Source: JADKIH01 sp031417555 (GTDB lineage Bacteria; Bacteroidota; Bacteroidia; AKYH767-A; 2013-40CM-41-45). Taken from it: 64,000 nucleotides of DNA. The DNA is taken from the NCBI GenBank assembly GCA_031417555.1, contig JANOVV010000069.1, forward strand, positions 28,658-92,657. The letters are read 5' to 3'. A program made the translations under genes and the position numbers. Below the pieces are notes generated by a model, which saw only the letters and a program-made list of their open reading frames with translations, had not been told where the DNA came from and made no database searches. Position 1 is the stretch's first letter; every line of letters begins with the position of its first letter. Below are positions 24,346-33,141 of this stretch, one piece after another.

Positions 24346-26970
24346 ATGTATCTAAAAAAAATAATCTTAATCTTCCTCTTTTTCACAATACATTCCTTGG
24401 TGCCCGCCCAGGATATGAAGGGCATGGATATGCATACAAAAGAGAAACCAAATAAAATTCAATCCGCAACTTATACCTGTCCAATGCATCCGGAAATTCA
24501 TGCTGCCAAGCCGGGTAATTGTCCAAAATGCGGAATGAAATTAATTAAGGAAAAATCTAAAGCTGTTTCAACTCCGACAAATAATAAACTGGATGAAATG
24601 CATGTACCCATGCAAGACAGTTCCAAGAATAAAAAGAGTGATATTAAAATGCCTGTCCGTCCGTCAGGCGGAGATGATAACAATTCATCTCATGATATGG
24701 ATAAAATGGAAATGCAAAAGGCAAACGTGGGGCCAATAAAAACTATTACTAATAATACCCCTCCACATACTGTCCGCTACGATTTATACATTAGAGATAC
24801 TGTCGTAAATTTTTCAGGTAAATCAAAACGTGCTATAGCAACGAATGGAACCATACCCATGCCTACCTTGACATTTACCGAAGGCGACACGGCAGAAATA
24901 TGGGTGCACAATGAATTGAACGAAGAAACATCCCTTCATTGGCATGGACTGTTTTTGCCTAATCAATTTGATGGCGTTCCCAATCTTACTCAGATGCCGA
25001 TTAAGCCACATACAACACATTTGTATAAATACCCAATCATTCAGCACGGTACACATTGGTATCATAGTCATACCAGTTTACAGGAACAAATCGGTATGTA
25101 TGGTGCATTTATCATGAACAAAAGAAAAGAGTGGGACATCCCTACATTGCCTGTTGTGTTAAGTGAATGGACAGACCTGAAACCTGAAGAAGTCCATCGT
25201 AGTTTGCATAATGCAACAGATTGGTTTGCTATAAAAAAGGGTACGACACAAAGCTATACTGAGGCAATAAAAACGGGGCATTTCAAGACTAAGGTTACCA
25301 ATGAATGGAAACGAATGAACGCAATGGATGTAAGTGATGTGTATTATGATAAATTTTTAATTAATGGCAAAAATCAAAATGAGCAGCCTCAATTTAAAGC
25401 GGGAGACAAAGTAAGACTAAGGATAGCAAATGGTGGTGCTTCAGATTATTTCTGGCTTACTTACTCAGGTGGTAAAATTGTTGTTGTAGCAACAGATGGC
25501 AATGATGTGGAACCGGTAGAGGTTGACAGGTTAATTATAGCCGTCTCTGAAACGTATGATGTAGTTGTAACCATTCCCGATAACAGGAGCTATGAATTTT
25601 TAGTTACACCGGAAGACCGCACAAAATCAGCTTCTCTTTGGTTAGGCAGCGGAGAAAAAGTATCGGCTACTAAATTGCCTAAGCTAAAATATTTTGCCGG
25701 TATGAAAATGATGAACGACATGATGGACATGAACGGTAACATGACTGAAATGGAAGGGATGAAAATGCAAAATCAGGAAATGGACATGAATACTGTTATG
25801 TACCCCGAAATAACCGGTGAGGAAAAACAAAAGAATGAAAAGAAAAAAAATAATGTGCAGGAACCTGAAATGAACAATATGCAAATGCCCAATAATAATA
25901 GTATGCAGGGTATGAATATGGAAAGTGAATCACCTGATATTGTTACTTTGAATTACGGTATGCTTCGTGCAACCGAAAAAACAACTTTGCCATCAGGTTC
26001 CCTTAAAGAATTAAGATTTGATTTAACGGGAAATATGAACCGGTATGTGTGGACATTAGATAATAAAACAGTATCGGAATCGGATAAAATTTTAATAAAG
26101 AAAGGCGAAAATTTAAGAATAATAATTTTCAATAATAGCATGATGCGGCACCCCATGCATCTGCACGGACATGATTTCCGAGTCTTGAATGGGCATGGAG
26201 AATATGCGCCTATGAAAAATATAATTGATATCATGCCGATGGAATTAGATACAATCGAATTTGCAGCAACAGAAAGTGGTGATTGGTTTTTTCATTGTCA
26301 TATTCTTTATCACATGATGAGTGGAATGGGAAGAGTCTTCAGTTATGAAAACTCACCACCAAATCCCGAAATTCCAAATCCCAAATTAGCACAACGAAAA
26401 TTATTTAGTGATGACAGAGAGTTTCATTCAATGGCAAAAGTTGGTTTGGAAAGTAATGGCAGTGATGGTGAAGCAATGCTCGCCAATACTCGTTGGAAAT
26501 TAGAAACGATGTGGCATTTGGGCTATCATGATGAGCATGGCTATGAAAGCGAAACTATGTTTGGTCGTTACCTTGGTAAAATGCAATGGTGGTATGCTTA
26601 TGCTGGTTTTGATTACCATTATAAAAAGGTTACTGATAATGAAATGAAAAATATATTTGGTAGTGATTACTATAATTCATTTGGTCAGGTAAACAATAAA
26701 AATGACCGTAAAGCATTTGTTGTTGGCATTGAATACACATTACCTATGTTATTGAAAGCCGATTTTAGAATTGATACTGATGGCAAATTTCGTTTCCAAC
26801 TAATGCGGGAAGACATTCCCGTAACAAGCCGATTGCGTTTCAATCTCATGGCAAATACCGATAAAGAATACATGGCAGGGTTTCGATACATCATTACAAA
26901 ATATTTCGGATTATCAACCCACTATGATAGTGATATGGGATGGGGAGCAGGTATAACATTTACTTATTAA
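24346..26970 (+). CDS. copA: CopA-type multicopper oxidase fused to a CopB-like outer-membrane domain
   Basis: The 874-residue protein carries four parts. These are a signal peptide, a heavy-metal-binding domain at about 43-68 (YTCPMHPEIH, CPKCGMKLI), a multicopper oxidase core, and a C-terminal domain of about 165 residues. Copper motifs are HWHG at 198-201, HWYHSH at 237-242, HPMHLHG at 602-608 and HCHILYH at 650-656. A Met-rich insert at about 450-525 (many MxxM units) is typical of CopA. The C-terminal part (WKLETMWHLGYHDEHGYE, then GFDYHYKK and alternating strands to the end) resembles CopB, which is normally a separate outer-membrane protein. It detoxifies Cu(I) in the periplasm, perhaps tethered to the outer membrane. 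Confidence 0.88.
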   Translation: MYLKKIILIFLFFTIHSLVPAQDMKGMDMHTKEKPNKIQSATYTCPMHPEIHAAKPGNCPKCGMKLIKEKSKAVSTPTNNKLDEMHVPMQDSSKNKKSDIKMPVRPSGGDDNNSSHDMDKMEMQKANVGPIKTITNNTPPHTVRYDLYIRDTVVNFSGKSKRAIATNGTIPMPTLTFTEGDTAEIWVHNELNEETSLHWHGLFLPNQFDGVPNLTQMPIKPHTTHLYKYPIIQHGTHWYHSHTSLQEQIGMYGAFIMNKRKEWDIPTLPVVLSEWTDLKPEEVHRSLHNATDWFAIKKGTTQSYTEAIKTGHFKTKVTNEWKRMNAMDVSDVYYDKFLINGKNQNEQPQFKAGDKVRLRIANGGASDYFWLTYSGGKIVVVATDGNDVEPVEVDRLIIAVSETYDVVVTIPDNRSYEFLVTPEDRTKSASLWLGSGEKVSATKLPKLKYFAGMKMMNDMMDMNGNMTEMEGMKMQNQEMDMNTVMYPEITGEEKQKNEKKKNNVQEPEMNNMQMPNNNSMQGMNMESESPDIVTLNYGMLRATEKTTLPSGSLKELRFDLTGNMNRYVWTLDNKTVSESDKILIKKGENLRIIIFNNSMMRHPMHLHGHDFRVLNGHGEYAPMKNIIDIMPMELDTIEFAATESGDWFFHCHILYHMMSGMGRVFSYENSPPNPEIPNPKLAQRKLFSDDREFHSMAKVGLESNGSDGEAMLANTRWKLETMWHLGYHDEHGYESETMFGRYLGKMQWWYAYAGFDYHYKKVTDNEMKNIFGSDYYNSFGQVNNKNDRKAFVVGIEYTLPMLLKADFRIDTDGKFRFQLMREDIPVTSRLRFNLMANTDKEYMAGFRYIITKYFGLSTHYDSDMGWGAGITFTY
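24651..24677 (+). repeat. GC-rich in-frame repeat encoding PVRPSGGDD, copy 1
   Basis: A 28-bp stretch beginning GCCTGTCCGTCCGTCAGGCG inside the linker of the CopA fusion differs by only four bases from one at 33261 in the first CusB-like gene. It is more GC-rich than its surroundings. Both encode P-x-R-P-S-G-G-D-D. Confidence 0.6.
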
Positions 26971-27092
26971 AAATATGTGATTTATATAACATACATCTAA
27001 AATTGTGTAACACTTTCCTAATTTAAGATTCGCACTATTGTACAGTGAAAATCCATATGCGGCTCATTGTAAACAGAAGCTAAATTCAGACA

Positions 27093-27104
27093 TGATATAA
27101 ATCA
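27093..27104. promoter_or_regulatory. CRP/FNR-like palindrome upstream of HYC_CC_PP copy 2
   Basis: TGATATAAATCA is a TGAT-N4-ATCA palindrome, the core of the FNR consensus. Its centre lies 51.5 bases before a TAnnTTTG-type -7 element at 27150, so about -65 relative to the expected transcript start. The paralogous gene at 48269 has a similar box at exactly the same offset. Confidence 0.5.
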
Positions 27105-27149
27105 TATTTTGCTCTGTATTTAATCATATATGAGATAATGTGCACTTAA

Positions 27150-27157
27150 TAAGTTTG
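27150..27157 (+). promoter_or_regulatory. -7 promoter element for HYC_CC_PP copy 2
   Basis: TAAGTTTG fits the TAnnTTTG consensus and ends 16 bases before the ATG at 27174. A good -33 element is not visible, which would suit an activator-dependent promoter. Confidence 0.45.
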
Positions 27158-27173
27158 TCGTAGAATTTTAAAA

Positions 27174-27584
27174 ATGAAAAACCTGTCATTTATAAAACGA
27201 ACAATAGTAATTCTACTTTTAAACTTTTACTTTTTTGCAGTAAATGGGTTTGCTATTGAAAGACAGTTTTGTTGTGGAAAACTTGTTAATATTAATATTT
27301 CATGGGGCGATGAAAGTAAATGTCCAATTTGTCCAAAGAATAAAAAATGCAATAAAGATTGTTGTAATTCAAAATTTGTTTTTCATAAAATTAACGATTC
27401 ACAAAAATCAAGTCAGCAACTTAAAATAAATGAAGCGAAATTTTCTGTATTATTATTTTCATTGCAAGTATATGTTTTTACAACTATTGATAATGTTTTA
27501 GATAAAGAATTTTTAACATTTAACATCCCTCCATTACTTCTTCACGAGCCGGTTTTTATTGTCAACCGGTCTATCCTTATTTGA
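27174..27584 (+). CDS. HYC_CC_PP family protein, copy 2
   Basis: The 136-residue product has a signal or membrane segment (residues 9-27, VILLLNFYFFAVNGFA). A Cys-rich part follows (RQFCCGKLVNINIS, SKCPICPKNKKCNKDCCNSK), and the family ending is present (NIPPLLLHEPVFIVNRSILI). It is about 65-70 percent identical by eye to the protein at 48269-48679, and upstream and downstream DNA is similar as well. This points to a segmental duplication. Eight Cys in a short secreted protein suggest binding of copper or a related metal; the function is unproven. The promoter region carries a CRP/FNR-like box. Confidence 0.75.
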   Translation: MKNLSFIKRTIVILLLNFYFFAVNGFAIERQFCCGKLVNINISWGDESKCPICPKNKKCNKDCCNSKFVFHKINDSQKSSQQLKINEAKFSVLLFSLQVYVFTTIDNVLDKEFLTFNIPPLLLHEPVFIVNRSILI

Positions 27585-27673
27585 TTTATTGATTTCCTTT
27601 TTGTTGTCATTAATTTCATTCAATCAATGATATTGTTTGTTGTGCGTACCTACTCTTAGCGGGCAATGTACCG

Positions 27674-27736
27674 ATGGAAATGGCGAGACAAGAACATCAT
27701 AAAATGATGATTATTGATTTCAAAAATAAGTATTAA
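27674..27736 (+). pseudogene. Possible remnant of a copper P-type ATPase N-terminus
   Basis: A 20-codon frame reads MEMARQEHHKMMIIDFKNKY and stops. CopB-type copper ATPases start with a His-rich stretch followed by M-x-x-D-F-[KR]-x-[RK]-[FY], which this resembles. No ATPase follows here. It may be the trace of a deleted gene. The evidence is a short motif only. Confidence 0.25.
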
Positions 27737-27833
27737 GTAACACTCAGGATTACATTCATTTATTCAAAAAATGTCATACCTAATGTTCTGATTTAAAAAT
27801 TCTCATTTTCTATTGAGTTGACTCATAATAGTG

Positions 27834-28163
27834 ATGCTTAACAATGCAAGTGAAATGATTAATAAAAAACTAATAAGCAAAAGCGGACATAATGCAAATG
27901 AATTATCAGAAATGGTCAAATCAATGGGTCATCCGGAACGATTGCATATTTTAAATCTGTTGTCCAATTGTGGATGCGATAAGCTGAGTGTAAAAAATAT
28001 CTATGAAACTTTGAAACTTGGACAACCGATTGTCTCAAGACATCTTGGTATCATGAAAAGGGCCGGACTATTGAAGAAGGAAGTGGATGGAAGAAATACT
28101 TATTACTGTCTTAATTTAGATAATCCAGCTTGCTCTTGTGCAAAAAAGATGTTCACCAAATGA
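27834..28163 (+). CDS. ArsR/SmtB family transcriptional repressor
   Basis: The 109-residue product has the winged helix of the ArsR family. It shows MGHPERLHILNLLSNCGCDK, then KNIYETLKLGQPIVSRHLGI (recognition helix) and GLLKKEVDGRNTYYCLN (wing). Cys pairs in SNCGCDK and PACSCAKKMF could sense a thiophilic metal. These repressors release DNA when metal binds. It lies directly upstream of the efflux genes (28215-35516) and is the only local regulator in the copper block. A GTG at 27831 precedes the ATG chosen here, and an ATG at 27855 is a further option. Confidence 0.85.
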   Translation: MLNNASEMINKKLISKSGHNANELSEMVKSMGHPERLHILNLLSNCGCDKLSVKNIYETLKLGQPIVSRHLGIMKRAGLLKKEVDGRNTYYCLNLDNPACSCAKKMFTK

Positions 28164-28214
28164 TTATTTTATCATGAAACATTCAATTATTCACATAACA
28201 CAATACATACTACC

Positions 28215-28703
28215 ATGAAAAAATATACAATATGGATGCTCGTGATTTGCATCATTCCAATTTTGCTTCTGTTTGTTCTTCCGACTTTGGGTTTAGGTGA
28301 GATTGCTAATGATTTTATACTTCTTACAGTACTTCTTACAATTTTTATGGTCATGCCTGATAATGTTGATGACACTGATAGAATGGGTGATGCAGTTCAT
28401 TTAAAAAATTCCGGAAGAAATAAAAACAGTTTTAAGATTGACCCAAGAAAACTTGGGCTTTCAATTGGATTTACATTTTTTCTTCTTTATATCGGGTGCA
28501 TGTTACTAATGTATTTTTTAGGACATGATGGGACAATAACATATTTCAATAATATGTTCCACGGTATTGATACTTCTTCAATCGTAAAAATGAATGTAAC
28601 TCCTACTGAAGCATTCGCTGGTATAATTGAAATATTTATTCTTGGCACATTCATCGGAATATGTATTGGTGGTTTCTATAATATTTTACTCAGGGGAAGA
28701 TGA
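28215..28703 (+). CDS. Small membrane protein, DUF5676-like
   Basis: The 162-residue product has four hydrophobic segments (about 6-26, 31-47, 78-100, 135-155). The second half contains FFLLYIGCMLLMYFLG and a NNMFHGIDTSSIV loop. This loop before the last segment recalls DUF5676 membrane proteins that accompany metal efflux genes. Its stop overlaps the cusA start by ATGA, so it is translated with the efflux operon. The role is unknown. Confidence 0.55.
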   Translation: MKKYTIWMLVICIIPILLLFVLPTLGLGEIANDFILLTVLLTIFMVMPDNVDDTDRMGDAVHLKNSGRNKNSFKIDPRKLGLSIGFTFFLLYIGCMLLMYFLGHDGTITYFNNMFHGIDTSSIVKMNVTPTEAFAGIIEIFILGTFIGICIGGFYNILLRGR

Positions 28704-29977
28704 TAGAAAAAATAATATCCTGGTCAATTCATAACCGCTTTTTTGTGTGGATTGGAATAATTATGATTATAGTGGGAGGAGTATATTCCATTTACAAAAC
28801 TCCTGTTGACGCACTTCCGGATTTATCAGAAAACCAGGTGATTGTTTTTACAGAGTGGATGGGTCGCAATCCTCAAATCATGGAGAACCAGGTTACCTAT
28901 CCGCTGGTATCGAACCTGCAAGGTATTCCTAAAATAAAATCCATACGTGCAGCATCTATGTTCGGTATGAGTTTCATTTTTGTTGTTTTCAATGATGATG
29001 TGGATGTTTACTGGGCGCGAACAAGAGTTTTGGAACGGCTGAACTACGCTCAGAAATTTTTACCTCCCGGAATCACTCCTTCACTTGGTCCTGATGGAAC
29101 AGGCATCGGTCATGTGTTCTGGTACACGCTAGATGCACCTAATTACAATCTTGGTGAACTTAGAGCATTGCAGGATTGGTATGTAAAATTTGCATTGCAG
29201 CATGTGGATGGTGTGAGTGAAGTTGCTTCGTTCGGAGGTTTTCAGAAACAGTACCAGGTTTCAATAAATCCTTACAAACTTTTGTATTACAACATTCCGA
29301 TGATGGATGTTGCCAAAGCTGTTTCAGCAAACAACAAGGATGTTGGCGGAAGCTTATACGAGTTTAATAGTGCAGGATTTATGGTACAGGGGCTTGGTTA
29401 TATTGAAAGCATTGAGGATATAAAAAACATTGCTGTCGGCTCTTACAAAACTATTCCAATCAAGTTGAGTGATGTAGCAACAGTTCAGATGAGCAGCGAT
29501 TTGCGTTTAGGAATTACGGAAGAGAATGGTGAAGGTGAAGTGGTGGGTGGAATTGTTGTATCTCGTTACGGAGAAAATGCAAAAGATGTGATTGAACGTG
29601 TAAAAATAAGAATGAAAGATGTAGAAAAAGGTTTGCCCGATGGAGTGAAATTTAAAATCGCATACGACCGCAGCAATCTTATTCTTGCTTCTATTGATAC
29701 ACTGACAACTGCATTGTGGCAGGAAATTTTGATTGTGGCATTTATTGTAATCCTTTTCCTGTTTCATGTAAGAAGCGGACTTGTTGCAATCATCTCCATT
29801 ATTCTTTCTGTTTTAATCGGCTTTATTTTAATGTCACTTTTTGGAATCACTTCAAACATCATGTCACTTGGCGGAATTGCGCTTGCAATCGGTGATGTCG
29901 TTGACCCCGGAATTGTGATGGCTGAAAATGCATATCGCTCATTGACAGATTATGCAATTAAAAAGAAAACGGAATGA
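28700..29977 (+). CDS. cusA: CusA/CzcA RND efflux pump, N-terminal part (split gene)
   Basis: The 425 residues correspond to the first 40 percent of a CusA/CzcA heavy-metal RND pump. They cover the N-terminal helix, the first porter domain (PVDALPDLSENQVIVFTEW, DGTGIGHVFWYTLD) and membrane helices up to GDVVDPGIVMAENAYRSL. The frame then ends in KKKTE-stop within an A-rich run (AAAAAGAAAACGG), while the following gene (29974) carries the remainder. Adding one A in this run would join the two into a pump of about 1060 residues, the normal size. Either the gene is mutated or a sequencing indel is present. An ATGA overlap could still allow production of two pieces. The VDPGIVM segment replaces the usual VDAAIVM. 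Confidence 0.85.
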   Translation: MIEKIISWSIHNRFFVWIGIIMIIVGGVYSIYKTPVDALPDLSENQVIVFTEWMGRNPQIMENQVTYPLVSNLQGIPKIKSIRAASMFGMSFIFVVFNDDVDVYWARTRVLERLNYAQKFLPPGITPSLGPDGTGIGHVFWYTLDAPNYNLGELRALQDWYVKFALQHVDGVSEVASFGGFQKQYQVSINPYKLLYYNIPMMDVAKAVSANNKDVGGSLYEFNSAGFMVQGLGYIESIEDIKNIAVGSYKTIPIKLSDVATVQMSSDLRLGITEENGEGEVVGGIVVSRYGENAKDVIERVKIRMKDVEKGLPDGVKFKIAYDRSNLILASIDTLTTALWQEILIVAFIVILFLFHVRSGLVAIISIILSVLIGFILMSLFGITSNIMSLGGIALAIGDVVDPGIVMAENAYRSLTDYAIKKKTE

Positions 29978-31884
29978 AAGATAGAATCGCAAATACAAAA
30001 GAGCTTTCTAACGAGGAAAGAATCAAGATTGTAGAGAAAGCAACCACTTCGCTTGGTCGTTCTGTTTTCTTTTCTGTTATCATCATGATAATTTCTTTTT
30101 CACCGATTCTGTTTCTCACAGGGCAGGAAAATAAATTATTTTCTCCTTTAGTGCTCACCAAAACATTTTCACTTCTTGGCGCTGCTATTCTTGCCATCAC
30201 GGTTTCTCCAATGCTTGTGAGAAGTTTGGTAAAAGGAAAGCTAATACCCGAAAGCCGCAATCCTGTTTCAAATTTCTTCGTTCGCCTTTATAGGCCGGTT
30301 CTTAACTTTTGCATGAACTGGAAAAAAACAATTCTCATCTTATGCGCTGTAGTTGTTATTGCCAGTATTCCTCTGATTATAAATATCGGAACCGAATTCA
30401 TGCCTCCTTTAGATGAGGGTTCATTGCTGCTAATGCCTGTAACTCTTCCTGATGTTTCCAACTCTGAAGCAAAACGGATTTTACAGGTGCAGGATAAAAT
30501 CATAAAAAGTTTTCCTGAAGTAGAAAATGTTTTAGGCAAAGCAGGAAGAGCCTACACTGCAACGGACAACGCACCTATCAGCATGATTGAAACCATTGTT
30601 GTTCTCAAGCAAAAATCACAATGGCGAGAAGGAATGACAAAAGAAAAACTCATCGCTGAAATGAATGAGAAAGTACAGATTCCCGGAGTTACTATCGGAT
30701 GGACACAACCGATTATCAATCGTATCAACATGCTATCAACCGGAATCAGAACCGATGTTGGTGTAAAAATTTATGGACAAAATCTCGATAGTATTTATGA
30801 TATTTCACTGCGTGTTGAGAAAGCTTTAAAAGGTGTTGAAGGTCTTGCAGATTTGTATGTAGAACAACTTACAGGTGGAAAATATTTAACAATAAAAATC
30901 AATCGCAAAGAAATTGCACGATATGGTTTAAGTGTGGATGATGTAAACATGCTGGTTGAATCTGCATTGGGTGGGATGAATTTAACTACTACGGTAGAAG
31001 GCAGACAACGATTCAATGTGAACATTCGATTGGCGCAGGATTTCAGAAATGATTTATCTGAAATCAAACGCATCCCTGTTCAGACATCTCAATACGGACC
31101 TGTACCGCTTTCTGCTTTAGCTGATATTTCTGTCAAGGAAGGACCGCCAATGATTAATTCTGAAAATGCTTTGCTGCGCGGAACAGTTTTGTTTAATGTA
31201 AGAGGAAGGGACATGGGAAGTGTTGTGAATGATGCAAAGAAAAAAATTGACGAAGCGTTTAAAAAACTTCCCAAAGGATACTTCATTGAATGGAGCGGGC
31301 AATATGAAAATCAGGTAAGAGCGCAGAATCGTTTGAAGATTATTATCCCCATTGTTATGCTCGTAATCGCTTTCATTTTGTATTTCACATTTCGTTCTGC
31401 AAAGTCGGTGCTTATTGTTTTCATAAGCATTCCGGTTGCACTCGTTGGTGGCGTTTATTCACTCTATTTTTATCATGTAAATTTTTCCGTTGCAGTCGCT
31501 GTAGGATTCATTGCGCTTTTTGGAGTTGCAGTCGAGGTAGGCGTTATAATGATTACCTACCTTAATAATTCTATTGGTGAATTAGTCAAGAACAATTCCA
31601 GTATCACTTCCAATGACATCAGAACTGCAATTTTCGATGGAGCGACACCGCGTGTGCGCCCAATCCTGATGACTAATCTTGCCAACATACTTGGATTAAT
31701 ACCTGTGCTTGCATCAACGGGAGTTGGAAGCGATGTTATGAAACCCATTGCCATTCCATTTGTGTTCGGGTTAATTACTGCCGTCTTTTTTGTGCTGATA
31801 ATTCTGCCTTTGATTTACGAAATAATGAAAGAACGCGAACTTAAAAAATTCGGAAAGTTGCAAATTTTAGACATTAAAGAATGA
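29974..31884 (+). CDS. cusA: CusA/CzcA RND efflux pump, C-terminal part (split gene)
   Basis: The 636 residues begin at KDRIANTKELSNEERIKIVE, match the pump from the cytoplasmic loop onward, and include MPPLDEGSLLLMPVTLPDVS, the second porter domain (IGWTQPIINRINMLSTGIRT) and the last helices (GVAVEVGVIMITYLNN). Met-rich copper ligands of E. coli CusA were not confirmed, so the metal (copper, silver, zinc or cobalt) follows from context rather than from residues. The overlap with the upstream part is ATGA. Its own stop overlaps the start of the TolC gene at 31881. Whether a functional pump is made depends on the frameshift. Confidence 0.85.
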   Translation: MKDRIANTKELSNEERIKIVEKATTSLGRSVFFSVIIMIISFSPILFLTGQENKLFSPLVLTKTFSLLGAAILAITVSPMLVRSLVKGKLIPESRNPVSNFFVRLYRPVLNFCMNWKKTILILCAVVVIASIPLIINIGTEFMPPLDEGSLLLMPVTLPDVSNSEAKRILQVQDKIIKSFPEVENVLGKAGRAYTATDNAPISMIETIVVLKQKSQWREGMTKEKLIAEMNEKVQIPGVTIGWTQPIINRINMLSTGIRTDVGVKIYGQNLDSIYDISLRVEKALKGVEGLADLYVEQLTGGKYLTIKINRKEIARYGLSVDDVNMLVESALGGMNLTTTVEGRQRFNVNIRLAQDFRNDLSEIKRIPVQTSQYGPVPLSALADISVKEGPPMINSENALLRGTVLFNVRGRDMGSVVNDAKKKIDEAFKKLPKGYFIEWSGQYENQVRAQNRLKIIIPIVMLVIAFILYFTFRSAKSVLIVFISIPVALVGGVYSLYFYHVNFSVAVAVGFIALFGVAVEVGVIMITYLNNSIGELVKNNSSITSNDIRTAIFDGATPRVRPILMTNLANILGLIPVLASTGVGSDVMKPIAIPFVFGLITAVFFVLIILPLIYEIMKERELKKFGKLQILDIKE

Positions 31885-33140
31885 AAATCAGAATTCAACA
31901 TATCACCATTATTCTCCTGATGTCTTATTCGGCATCAGTGGTCGCTCAGGATACCACACATCTGAGCTTGCCAACTATTTTTCAAAAAATAGAAGCATCG
32001 TATCCTGAAATATTGATTTATGAATCAAAAATTAAATCTATACAAGCACAGGCAGACGGTGCAAAAAGCTGGATGCCGCCAACAGTTTCATTAGGACTTG
32101 ACAGGTTTCCGTATGATTTTTCAATGCTAAATTCAAAAGACGACCCAATGAACCAAGCAGGTCTTATGTTTTCGGCAGAGCAGATGATTCCGAATGGAGC
32201 TAAGCTGAATGCAAAAAAGAATTACATCAAGTCGCTTACAAGTGTACAGCAGAATAATGCAGATTGGACAAAAAATATTCTTCGTAACAATGCAAAGCTG
32301 CTTTATTACCAGCGTTATGTAGCAGAGAAAAAAATGAAAACGGTGGAAGAAAATCTTCAACTTCTTAATCTTTTTATTGCCACTGCCAAAGAACGATACA
32401 AATATAATCAATCTGATTTATCTACTATTTACAAAGCGCAGGCAAAAATCACTGATTTAAAAAATATGAAATCCATGTTGCTCTCACAGATGGCAGAAAG
32501 CAATATCGGCTTAAACATTTTAATGAACCGCGACATCAATACTGCTTTCAGTATTGATACAAGTATAGCATTAAATAATTATGATACTCTTCTTTTTGTT
32601 GACACTTCAACAATAAAACGTAGCGATATTCTTTCCATTGAAAACTCCATCGCTTCCATGACTTTGAATCAGAAGTATATGTCCTCTTTTAAAAAATCTG
32701 ATTTCGGAATTAAAGCACAGCACATGCAGATGTACGGAATGCCAAACCAGTTTTCTGTGATGGGAATGTTAACTATTCCTATTGCTCCCTGGTCGTCAAA
32801 AATGTATAAGTCGGAGGTAAAATCAATGGGATTTGAAATTGCAGCCATGCAGAAAGAAAAGGAGACCATGCAACTGATGGCTCTAAAAATGAGTACTGAA
32901 AAATTAATCATGTGGAGATTTGAAAAGGAACAACTGAATAATTATGTAAGTGAAATTATTCCCTCGTATGAGAAAAATCTGGAAACATCTTTATTGGCAT
33001 ACAAGCAAAATACCGGAAGTTTTTTCCTACTGCTCGATGCTTGGGATATGACGTTGATGAAACAAATGGAATACTTAGATAAACTCAACAGTGTATTGAA
33101 GTTGCAGGCGGAATACGAATTTGAAACGGAGAAAAAATAA
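31881..33140 (+). CDS. TolC family outer-membrane efflux protein
   Basis: The 419-residue protein has a signal peptide (to about residue 22, SASVVAQ) followed by long heptad-rich helices (KTVEENLQLLNLFIATAKER, LETSLLAYKQNTGSFFLLLD) typical of outer-membrane factors. With CusA and CusB it would form a tripartite channel that exports metal from the periplasm. Several Met-rich stretches are present (MQMYGMPNQFSVMGML). It overlaps cusA by 4 bp, and its stop is followed by the first adaptor gene. Confidence 0.85.
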   Translation: MKIRIQHITIILLMSYSASVVAQDTTHLSLPTIFQKIEASYPEILIYESKIKSIQAQADGAKSWMPPTVSLGLDRFPYDFSMLNSKDDPMNQAGLMFSAEQMIPNGAKLNAKKNYIKSLTSVQQNNADWTKNILRNNAKLLYYQRYVAEKKMKTVEENLQLLNLFIATAKERYKYNQSDLSTIYKAQAKITDLKNMKSMLLSQMAESNIGLNILMNRDINTAFSIDTSIALNNYDTLLFVDTSTIKRSDILSIENSIASMTLNQKYMSSFKKSDFGIKAQHMQMYGMPNQFSVMGMLTIPIAPWSSKMYKSEVKSMGFEIAAMQKEKETMQLMALKMSTEKLIMWRFEKEQLNNYVSEIIPSYEKNLETSLLAYKQNTGSFFLLLDAWDMTLMKQMEYLDKLNSVLKLQAEYEFETEKK

Positions 33141-33141
33141 A

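Noticed and set aside
28148..28165. Palindrome around TGATTATTTTATCA as another CRP/FNR-like box
   Set aside because: The spacer is six bases rather than four and it overlaps the arsR stop codon. It could be a weak terminator stem instead.
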